Below, one piece after another: positions 17,339 to 26,700 of a stretch of DNA of 64,000 nucleotides. The notes beneath the pieces are model-generated. The model saw only the letters and a list, made by a program, of their open reading frames with translations. It searched no databases and was not told the origin of the DNA. Each line of letters begins with the position of its first letter. Position 1 is the stretch's first letter. This stretch comes from Amycolatopsis sp. FDAARGOS 1241 (GTDB lineage Bacteria > Actinomycetota > Actinomycetes > Mycobacteriales > Pseudonocardiaceae), in the NCBI RefSeq assembly GCF_016889705.1, contig NZ_CP069526.1, positions 5,146,001 through 5,210,000 of the forward strand. Direction: 5' to 3'. Position numbers and translations under genes: made by a program.

Positions 17339-17587
17339 ATGAGGGCACCGCGTCGACCCATGCTCGCGCCCATCGGTGCGGCGTTGCTGGCAGCGCCGGA
17401 AGGACACGCGTGGGAAGCCGATGAGCTCTCGCGCGCGGCGGACGTGCCCCAGCCTGCCGTGCGCGTCGTGCTCGACCGGCTCGCCGAGTGGGGGTGGTTG
17501 GCCGAGGCAGGCGGCCGCTACCAGCTCACCGACGAGGGCAGGGCCGAACTCATCCGCATGGTCGGCCGATCGGCCACTGAGAGCTGA
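17339..17587 (+). CDS. Small winged-helix DNA-binding protein
   Basis: 82 residues, essentially one winged-helix domain: WEADELSRAADVPQPAVRVV is the helix-turn-helix, VLDRLAEWGWLAEAGGRYQL the wing, then TDEGRAELIRM. AGAGGTG at 17325-17331 precedes the ATG. It looks like a PadR/MarR-like single-domain regulator. Target unknown; it follows a decayed gene. Confidence 0.7.
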   Translation: MRAPRRPMLAPIGAALLAAPEGHAWEADELSRAADVPQPAVRVVLDRLAEWGWLAEAGGRYQLTDEGRAELIRMVGRSATES

Positions 17588-17696
17588 GAGCTCCTCTCCC
17601 GACTGTACCGGCCGAGTCCCCACGAAGCCGCACGGCACCGGGGGAATCGTCCGCGGTTCCTCGACCGCTTCTTCGACTCGCGCAGGCGCAGGCTGA

Positions 17697-17915
17697 GGCT
17701 GCCGGCATCGAAACCTCCCGGCACCCGAAGGGGTCGTCGGTGATCTGCTGTGGGGGCGAAAGCGGAAAGCCGCTGCGGCTCAGGCCGCATCCGGCGCGCC
17801 GATCGCCGCTCCGGCGTCTCCCCCGCCGGGCTGGTACCCGTCGCCCCGGCAGGCCGGACATATGCGGTGGTGGAACGGCGCGCAGTGGACGCCGTCGTTC
17901 GGGCCGCAGCGGTAG
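17697..17915 (+). pseudogene. DUF2510-domain fragment without a start codon
   Basis: The frame ending at the TAG at 17913-17915 reads PPGWYPSPRQAGHMRWWNGA then QWTPSFGPQR, a DUF2510 domain (short Trp-rich actinobacterial domain usually fused to membrane segments). Upstream it is open only to a TGA at 17694, with no ATG, GTG or TTG, and no membrane helix follows, so it is most likely a fragment. Confidence 0.5.
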
Positions 17916-18104
17916 CCACCCGAACGCAACGGAGCCCCGGTCACCCTCGCGGTGGGCGGGGGTGTCGACTGGTGCTGGTCGCGGTGAGAGCCGCCACTTT
18001 GGATTCCGACCTGTCGCGGCTGTAAGGGCGCGCGTGCCGCCGACGCTGGTGTTCAGTCGGCTACCCGGCCCCAGCGACAGCTGCACGACACAAGACGAGG
18101 ACCC

Positions 18105-18368
18105 ATGCACTACTTCAGCAGCGGCGACAGAGAGCCTGAGCACCGCATCGACGTTCTCGTGCGCGACTTCGACCGGACGGCCTCCGGACTGCGGTATCTC
18201 GCACGGTTTCGGTACGGATGGCGGTGGGTCGACAGCCGCACCGAGCTGCAGCGGCGCGACAAGACGCCGCTGACGTGGCACTTCGTGACCATGCCGAAAC
18301 GCGGACGTAGGCCGGTCGAACTGCGCACGCTAACGGCCGACGAGCAGCTTCAATGGTTCGCGTCGTAG
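18105..18368 (+). CDS. Hypothetical protein, 87 aa
   Basis: ATG at 18105. Basic and aromatic-rich (LVRDFDRTASGLRYLARFRY, WRWVDSRTELQRRDKTPLTW, TADEQLQWFAS). The composition fits a small cytoplasmic actinobacterial protein. No family recognised. Fourteen or so bases separate it from the next small gene on the same strand. Confidence 0.55.
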   Translation: MHYFSSGDREPEHRIDVLVRDFDRTASGLRYLARFRYGWRWVDSRTELQRRDKTPLTWHFVTMPKRGRRPVELRTLTADEQLQWFAS

Positions 18369-18384
18369 GAACCGAGGTGCGCTG

Positions 18385-18684
18385 ATGACGACTTCCCACC
18401 GGCGCACCAGCGAGACGCCCAAGGCCAGACGCGCGCACGTCTACGCACCCATCGAGAAGGCCGGGTGGTTCAACCCGACCTGCACCCACGGCACAACCAG
18501 GTGGGAAGGCGAGATGCCACGTTGCGGCACGCGCCCGTGCCTCACCCGATGGTGGGTGCGCTACGCGGCGCCCGCGCTGGTGCTGTTAATGGGGTTCATC
18601 GTCTACTGCTGCATCCATTTCCCTGTGTCGGACTGTCCGCCCGGCTGGCAGTCACTCGGGCTGCAGACCTGCGTGCGCACCTGA
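18385..18684 (+). CDS. Small membrane protein with cysteine pairs
   Basis: 99 residues. A polar N-terminus with NPTCTHGTTRWEGEMPRCGT is followed by one transmembrane helix (AAPALVLLMGFIVYCCIHF) and a short cysteine-containing tail. Probably an inner-membrane protein; function unknown. It lies downstream of the 87-aa gene, likely in the same transcript. Confidence 0.55.
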   Translation: MTTSHRRTSETPKARRAHVYAPIEKAGWFNPTCTHGTTRWEGEMPRCGTRPCLTRWWVRYAAPALVLLMGFIVYCCIHFPVSDCPPGWQSLGLQTCVRT

Positions 18685-19471
18685 CCTGCCGGCGACTGGC
18701 GAGGCGCACCACCTGCTCAGGTGCCGACATTGGGACAGCGTCCGCAGCATCACGAACGGCGCCGGCCAGTCCTGGACTGACCAGCACGACCTGGAGGTCG
18801 AGCTGACCGGCCTGGTCAAGCACCTGACCAAGAACCAGGCCGCACGCGACCTGCCGGCCGGCCCACCACCCACCGCAAGCTACTGCTGTTCGCCACCCGG
18901 GACGAAGTGCAGGACTACGCCGAAAGGGACGGACCCTAACGGACGCCACCTGCGCCCATTCGTCGACGTCATCGACGAACACCGCGTCGACATCGTCCAG
19001 GCAACCCTGGGCCAGCTCACCGCCGAAGCCCACCCCGAGAACACCGTCCCCACCGCCCACGCCACCAAAAGCCCGCGAGCGGCCGGCCGTGCCCACCGCC
19101 GACAACTTCCCCGAGCCAGCCGACCCGACAACACCACCGTCGACGATGACCCCATCCCCACGGAGATCGGACCGGCCAAAGCCCGCCCCGCCTACATCGC
19201 CGCCACCCACACCCACCACCACCTCGACCTCGCCGGCCTCTCCTGAAGCAACCAACACCCCGACAGCAACCCCGCCGACCCAGGGCCGCTCGCGGCATGA
19301 CCAGAAAGTCCGCATCTACGTCGTCGAGAAACAACTTGGGCCGGCGGAAAGGCCGCTGGCGAGGCGGGCACGCGGTGGTCAGGGTTATGTTTTGAGGGCC
19401 CGATGAGGTCGCCGTGGGGCCCGTGTGATCAGGCCGGTGTGGTGGCGTGGAGCGGGTGGCGGTGGTGCGAA
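18685..19471. other. Decayed coding region, family not recognised
   Basis: The plus strand alternates between frames with protein-like stretches: SITNGAGQSWTDQHDLEVEL then TGLVKHLTKNQAARDL, KLLLFATRDEVQDYAERDGP and RPFVDVIDEHRVDIVQATLG. These read as a single gene broken by at least two frameshifts, ending near 19248. I cannot name it. Confidence 0.35.
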
Positions 19472-22235
19472 ATGCTGCGGGACCGTAACAGGGAGCTGGT
19501 GGAGTTCGGCCGGTTGGTCGACGCCGTGCAGGCGGGCCAGAGCCGGGTCCTGGTCGTGCGTGGCGAGCCGGGTGTGGGCAAGACGGCCTTGCTGGACTAC
19601 ATCGACGAGAACGCCCGGGAGTGCCGAGTGGTGCGCGCGACCGGAATCCAGTCGGAGACAGAGCTGGCCTTCGCGGGGCTGCACCAGGTGTGCGCGCCGC
19701 TGCTGGATCGGCTGGCGCGGTTGCCCGGGCCGCAACGGGCCGCGCTGGAGACGGTGCTGGGGTTGGGCACCAGCGCGAGCCCGCCGGATCGATTCCTGGT
19801 CGGAATAGCGGTGCTGAGCCTGCTGGCGCCGCCCGACGACCGGCCGCTGGTGTGCCTGGTGGACGACGCGCAGTGGCTGGATCAGGCGTCGGTGCAGACG
19901 CTGGCGTTCGTGGCACGGCGGCTGTCGGCCGAGTCGGTGGGCCTGGTCTTCACCCTGCGCGAGCCGCAGGAAACCAGCGAGCTGACGGGGCTGCCGCAGC
20001 TGAAGATCGGCGGGCTTCCCGCCGAGGCGGCGCGGGAACTTCTGGCCTCGGCGCTACATGGCCCCTTGGACCCGCAGGTACGCGACCGGATCCTGGCCGA
20101 GACGCAGGGAAACCCGCTGGCGCTGTTGGAGCTCCCGCGCGGGCTGAGCCCGGCCGAGCTGGCGGGTGGGTTCGGGCTGCCGGGCACCGCCGGGCTGCCG
20201 AGCCGGATCGAGGAGAGTTTCCACCGGCGGCTGGCGCCACTACCGGGCGAGACCCGGTTGCTGCTGCTGGTCGCCGCCGCCGAGCCGAGCGGCGAGCCAG
20301 TGCTGCTGTGGCGCGCGGCCGAGCGCCTCGGCACCGGGATCACGGCGGCGGCGCCGGCGGAGCAGACGGGCCTGGTCACCTTCGGTCCACGGGTGTGGTT
20401 CCGGCATCCGCTCGTGCGCTCGGCGCTCTACCGCGCCGCCTCCCCCGAGGATCGGCGCCGCGTACACGCCGCACTAGGCGCCGTCACCGACCCGGAGCGG
20501 GATCCGGATCGCCGGGCGTGGCACCGCGCGCACGCGGCCGCGGGCCCGGACGAGGAGGTCGCGGCCGAATTGGCCCGCTCGGCCGGGCGGGCCCAGGCCC
20601 GCGGGGGCGTGGCCGCGGCGGCCGCGTTTCTCGAGCGGGCCACGCACCTGACCCTCGACCCCGTCCAGCGGGCCGAGCGAGCACTCGGCGCCGCGGAGGC
20701 CAAGCACCAGGCCGGTGCGCCGGACGCCGCGCTCGACTTGCTGACCATCGCCGAGGTGGGCCCGCCCGACGAGCTCCACCTCGCACGGTGCCAGCTGCTG
20801 CGCGCCCAGATCGCGTTGGCCCGGAGCCACAGTCGCGACGCTCCGCCGCTGCTGCTGAGAGCAGCCGCCCGGCTCGCGCCGCTCGATGTGAGACTGGCCC
20901 GCGAAACCTATCTCGGGGCGCTCGAGGCAGCGGCATTCACCGGCCCGCGGGCGAGCCATGGAGGAATCCGGGAGGTCGCCGAAGCCGCGCGCACCGCACC
21001 CCCGGCCCCGGAGCCGCCCCGCCCGCTCGACCTGCTGCTCGACGGTCTGGCCCTGCAGGTGACGGAGGGATACGCGGCCGCGGTGGCGTCGCTGAAGCTG
21101 GCACTGGACGCGTTCCGCCGCCCGGATCTGGCCCATGGCGAGGTCCTTCGCTGGACATGGCTTGCTCTTTTCGCCGCCCAAAACCTGTGGGATGACGAGA
21201 CATTCGACCTGCTCACTCGCCGGCACATCCGGATCGCTCGTGACACCGGCACGCTCGCCGGGCTTCCCCTCGCCCTGCAATCGCGCGTGGCCGGGCACAT
21301 CTTTGCCGGCGAGCTGACCGAGGCTGAGCCGTTGCTCAAGGAATGCGAGGCGGTCGCCGAGGCGACAGGGAGCCAGATCGCCCCTTACGGCGGCCTGATG
21401 CTCAGGGCCTGGCAGGGGCGGGAGGCCGAGTTCCGCACCCTGAGCGAGTCAGCCGTCACGAGCGCGGCCGCGCGGGGCGAGGGCGTCGCGCTGATCGCGA
21501 CGGCGTGGACGAGCGTGGTGCTGTACAACGGGCTCGCCCGCTACGAGGACGCACTGCGGGCAGGCCGCCAGCTCATCAGCTACGACTACCCGGGCCAGCG
21601 GTTCGTGTCTCTGTGGAGTGCGGCCGAGGTGATCGAGGCGGCCGCCCGATCCGGGGCGCGCGAGCTCGCCACCGACATCTGGACCTGGTTCTCGCCACCG
21701 CTGCGCGCCACGGGCACCGAGTGGGCGCTCGGCGTGGAGGCACGCACACGCGCCCTGCTCACCGACGGGCCGGCCGCCGAAACCGCCTACCGCGACGCGA
21801 TCGGCCATCTCGCCCGCACCCGCCGCCGGCCCGACCTGGCCCCGGGCGCACCTGCTCTATGGCGAGTGGCTGCGCCGCGAACGCCGCCACGGCGATGCCC
21901 GCAACCAGCTGCGCGCCGCACACGACCTGTACTCGACGATGGGCATGGCCGGCTTCGCCGAGCGCGCCGCCCTGGAGTTACGCATCACCGGCGAGACCAC
22001 CCCCGCCCACACCACCGAGTCCCGCAGCACCCTCACCGCGCTGGAAACCCAGATCGCCCGCCTCGTCCAGGACGGCTACAGCAACCTCGACATCGCCGCA
22101 CGGTTGTTCCTCAGCACCCGCACCGTCGAAAGCCACCTCACCCGCATCTACGACAAACTCATGTCACCGCCACACCCGCCGAAACCGCCGGCGCCTCCGG
22201 CGCCACCGTCACCCCCCTCGCCGCCGGCGACGTAA
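19472..22235 (+). pseudogene. LAL-type LuxR-family regulator, HTH separated by a frameshift
   Basis: Large ATP-binding regulator. Walker A GEPGVGKTALL near residue 32 and Walker B LVCLVDDAQWLD near 130 head an AAA/STAND domain, followed by long TPR-like helical repeats. Near 21845 an extra C in CCCCGGG shifts the frame; the correct frame continues HLLYGEWLRRERRHGDARNQ and then the LuxR HTH (LTALETQIARLVQDGYSNLD, RTVESHLTRIYDKL), ending at 22235. In the unshifted frame the protein would run to 22345 without an HTH. As written it cannot bind DNA. It may be a one-base sequencing error, a recent mutation, or a real truncated sensor. Confidence 0.8.
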
Positions 22236-22529
22236 CAGCCCGCGACGTCGTCGCCCGCTCCCCGACGGCAAGGTCACTTCGCCCCGGTGGCAGCGTGACT
22301 GCCTGCAGCGCCGCCGCCCCTATAGGTGATCGAGGAGGACGGTGATGCGATCCGGCGGTGGAGGATCGCCCCCGAGAGTCGAGGGGCGGGTTCGTGCCCC
22401 TACGAAGTGACGCTGCCTGATACTCCAGATGGGCGATCCGTAGGCTAGGGTCAACGCCTTCGGGCGGAACGGGGCGTCCTTATGCAACGTTTCTCGCCGG
22501 TAACCAGTGGGTTGAGATCAACTTGAGAT
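22236..22529. other. Gap, no gene supported
   Basis: Contains the tail of the shifted frame of the LAL gene (to 22345) and otherwise no recognisable coding or hairpin. Confidence 0.4.
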
Positions 22530-22977
22530 ATGGACGGATCGGCACGTGAGACAGATCCGCCCACTGTCGCAAATTGGCGGAGGACTGGCGCCGTCGGTCG
22601 AAACCTGGCGGACACCGAGGCGGTCGCGCTCACCCACCTGCACGCCGACCACGTCGGCTGGGCCTGGCACCCCGCCCCGGACACCGACCGGCCCGTCTTC
22701 ACCAAGGCCGAATACCTGCACGGCGAACCCGAATGGACCCAGCGTCGTCATATAGCCACAGGTGCGCACCGTGGCCGAGGGCGAGGAGATCTTCCCCGGC
22801 GTCACCGTCATGCTCAGCCCGGGCCACAGCGTCGGACACTCCGCTTACGCCATCAACGCGGGCGGGAAGCGGGTGATCTCCTTCGGTGACGCCTTTTCCA
22901 TCCACTTCGCGGACGTGCCCTTTGGCCACGTCCGCATCCAGGACGGTCGAGCGGCTTGGGACCCCGTCGACGCCTGA
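22530..22977 (+). pseudogene. Metallo-beta-lactamase-fold hydrolase, frameshifted fragment
   Basis: The first frame gives AVALTHLHADHVGWAWHPAP, containing the metal-binding HxHxDH motif, and VFTKAEYLHGEPEW. After a shift near 22750 the next frame gives IFPGVTVMLSPGHSVGHSAY with a metal-ligand His, and GGKRVISFGDAFSIHF with the bridging Asp. The gene lacks its N-terminal strands and its C-terminus, so it is a relic. Confidence 0.65.
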
Positions 22978-23757
22978 ACCCGGTCTGGCGGTGGGCCACC
23001 ATCACCGCACAGTGGACAGGTCCCGTCTCCACGGCCTGCGAATGGTCGACGCTGGAGCTGTCGATGATGATCGAACGCCGCGTCGGGGACGGCAATCGTG
23101 GGTCTGAGCAGCTCCTTGACCCAGTCAAACGTCTGTTCCAATCCGATGGATATGGCGCGGCTTGCGTCGATGCCCGAGAGTTCGCCGTGCCCGACGGCGC
23201 GCAGGAGCGACGGCCAGTGCGACGCGTCGATGACCAGCGCCGGATGCAGGGCGCAGAGGGTAGGCCTTCAGCAGATGCTCCAGGCCGACGCCGGCGTGGT
23301 GACCGGCGAACTGTTCGGCAACCTCCGGGGCATCTTGCGCGACACCGGCCCGGACATCTCCGCAGAAGACCGGGAGCCGGCAGCACCACGGCCGACGTCA
23401 TCATGACGGTCCTCGCGCAGGTGCGCGGCTTGCTGTCCGTCTGGCATCCGCGGCTCGGGGGCTGGCACCAGTCGCCGGCGGCCGCACGCGCCGGGGCTGG
23501 TGCGTTCGACCGCGAGCAGGCCTGGCCGCTCAACCGGGAATGCCGGGCCGCCTTGGCCCGCATGCAGGACGAGGTCACCCGCAGCACCCTCCGCCCCGGC
23601 CGACTCGCCGGCGCCGGCGGCGACGAACCCCTCTGGCGACGCACAACGCGCCTGCCGTGACTGTCGGTGGCCCGGGCGCGGCGGTCGACCTCGGCAACGA
23701 GGTTTGGTTCGGCCCCGCTCACCGTGGCCAGCGGCAAGCCCCACCATGCGGCTCAGG
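22978..23757. other. Decayed coding sequence on both strands, unrecognised
   Basis: The minus strand from about 23262 to 23040 reads LHPALVIDASHWPSLLRAVG, GIDASRAISIGLEQTFDWVK, like the C-terminal ligand domain of a regulator. The plus strand at 23400-23660 reads VLAQVRGLLSVWHPRLGGWH, ECRAALARMQDEVTRSTL and stops at 23658. Neither has a start or a family I can name. Confidence 0.3.
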
Positions 23758-26700
23758 TCATGCTCGGGAGCCCCGGGCCTTGTGGGTCTGTGACAGCGGA
23801 AGTTCGGCGTGCAGGGTGGTGCCGGCGCCGGGGGCGCTGTGCACCACCAGCCGGCCGCCGAGTGCTTCGGCCCGGTCTTTGAGTCCGACGAGGCCGGTAC
23901 CACGGGTGAGGTCGGCACCGCCGCGGCCGTCGTCGCGGACGCAGACGCGCAGGACGTCGCCGGTCTCCTGGTCGGTGGTGTCGACCGTGACGCCGATCGT
24001 GGTGGCGTACGCGTGTTTGGCGGTGTTGGTCAGGGCTTCGGCGACCAGGTAGTAGGTGGCGATCTCGATTTGTTCGGGTAGCCGCCGCGGGATGGTCACC
24101 TCCAGCTCGACCGGGATCTGCGAGCGGCGGGCCAGGACTTTGAGTGCGGGGGGCAGGCCGCCGTCGGCGAGGGCGGCCGGGTGGATGCCACGGGCGAGTT
24201 CGCGCAGTTCGTCGAGCGCGGTGGTGGCTTCGGTGGCGAGGCTGTCCAGCTGGGCTCGGAGTTCGGTGGCGTCGAGAGGTGCGGATGCTTGTGCCGCACG
24301 GGCCTGGAGGGCCAGGGAGACCAGTCGTTGTTGCGCGCCGTCGTGAAGATCGCGTTCAATGCGCCGGCGGGTCTGGTCAGCGGTGGTGACGACGCGGGCA
24401 CGTGAGGTGGTCAGCTCGGCGTAGAGCTGCGCGTTGTCCAGCGAGACGGCCAGTTGCCCGGCGATGAGACTCACCGCGTCGAGCCGCTCGGCGGTGAACG
24501 CGGCGCCGATGAGCCGGTTCTCCAGCACCAACACCGCCCGCAGGCTGCCGCGACTGAGGATGGGTACGGCCAGCAGGGAGCAGCGGTCGAGGTCGGTGAA
24601 GTAGGGGTCGCGGGCGAAGCGGTCGTCCCTGGTGGCGTCGGCGGCCAGCACCGGTTCCCTGAGGCGTTGGACATAGCGCAGCACCGACAGCGGGACCACC
24701 GGTTGCCCGGCAGCGTTGGGGGCGGTGTCTGGGATCTGGGCGGTGTCGCTGGCGCTGTCGGGAGCGGGGAGCAGCCAATCGTGGCCTTCGGGGTTCCACA
24801 GCAGCAGCTGCACACCGGTGGCGCCGGTCATCGCGCTGAGGACCTCGACGACGCGCGTACGCAGGCGTTCGATGCTGGTCTCGGAGCTCAGGGCCTGGGA
24901 GGCGGCCAGAATGCCCAGCAGGTCCAGGGTGCCGGTGGTGACCGGGCCCGTTTGCTGCGCCAGATGAGCGGGCTGATCTCCGCTCAGCCCAGTGGTCACG
25001 TCGGAGTGTGGCCGCAGTCTGGGGTAGGCCCAGTCGAGTTGGTCGACCTTCGCGCTCGCACCCCAGGCGGCATAGGTCTGGCGGGCTTGGGCGAGCAGCT
25101 CACCACCGACGCGGTCCAGGCCGCGGGCCAGATAGAAGCGGGCTGCGCGTTCGGTGATCAACGCCCGGTGCCAGGGCCGCGCACGGCCGGCGACCTCGCG
25201 GCGGGCGGCGTCGAACGCCAGCTCGGCGGCCCGGACATCCCCCACCACCCACGCCCGCTCGGCCTCCAGCCACCGTTGCAGATGCAGGAAGTTGTCCGGC
25301 GCGTCCGCGGCACGTGCAGCCAGCCACCGCGTCGTCTCGTCCAGCTCGGCCAGCAGAGCGGTGCGATCGTCACCGGCGGTGGTGCGGGCTTGCCCGGCCA
25401 GGGCCAATCCACGCAGCAGGCGGGCCACGGCGGTCGAGTAGTGGCCCAGGATGGCCGGTAGTAGCGGCATCGCCGCCGCGGTGTGCTGTGCCAAGCCGAA
25501 TGGATCGCCGAAGACGGCGGCGGCGAGCGCCCGGTTGAGATGCGCGTACAAAAGCGCCATCGGATTGTCGGCGTACCGGTCGGTGGGATCCGCCGTACCA
25601 ATCGCGTCCGAGCTTCCGCCACGCAGCACACCGGCCAGCCACCGGTGACCGTCGAGCACCTGGCCGATCTGTTCGTTGCCGGTGCGCCGTGCAAAGGCAA
25701 CGCCCGCCTCCAGCTGCTCGACGAGGTGGTCGAGGGCTGGCGCGCAGTCGAGCAAAAAGTACTCGATCGAGTGATAGGTGTAGCCGGCGTACGCCAGGTC
25801 GCCACCCGCGATCAGCCCCTCGCGGGCACGCAGAATAGCGTGGACACCGTTCTCAAGCGGCTGAAACCAGCAACTGAGGATGGCGGAGTAGTAGTGCGCG
25901 TACGAGGTCTCGGGCTCATAGCCGCGGGCTTCGCCCCAAGCCAGGAGCCGCCCCAAGGCCCGATATCCGGCGCTGTTGCCGCGCTGTACCACGGTGTAGT
26001 AAGAGGCGAAGCAGGCGGAGCAGACCAGGGTACGTCCGGGTCCGTGCTCGAGCCAGATCCGCAGGGCTTCCAGGCACAGCCAGGCGAGCCTGGTGTGGTC
26101 GGCGAGGAAAGAGACCGGCGGCAGGGTCGCGTCGAGCAGGCGGGTCGCAGCGAGCAGCGTGGGGTCGGTGATCTCCGGCCGAACCAGGTCCTCGGCGGTG
26201 TCGGTATCCAGCCACCGGTACAGGTACTCGTACTGGTGGTCGAGATCGGCGGCGAGCTGGCCGGCGGCCGGAATGGTGATGCCGCACGCGCGCAGCGACT
26301 TCAGGCCCAGATCGATCGCCTCCGTGAAGCGTTTGCGGTGGGTCAGGCTGCGCACCTGCACCGCTGTCGCGTCGGCGCGTCGGATCGTGCTGGGACACAG
26401 CCGCTCGATCGTGTGGTATTCCGCGTCCGCCTCCTCGAGGCGCCCGAGGCTGCACAGGGCGGCGTGGCGGCCGGTGCGCACCTGGATCAGCGTGGCGGTC
26501 TCCCTCGGGCCGATCAGCCGCAGCGCGGCGACCAGCAGCGCGTTCACCAGTGTGTACTCGCCGATCAACACCGCTTGGTCGGCGGCGTGGCGCAGCAGCC
26601 CCACCACCTGCCGGCGCTCGGCCGCGTCATCGACGGCGTCGATCACGGGCAGGTACTGCTCGGCCGCCACCGCATACAACTCCGGTTCCCCGGCCAGACG

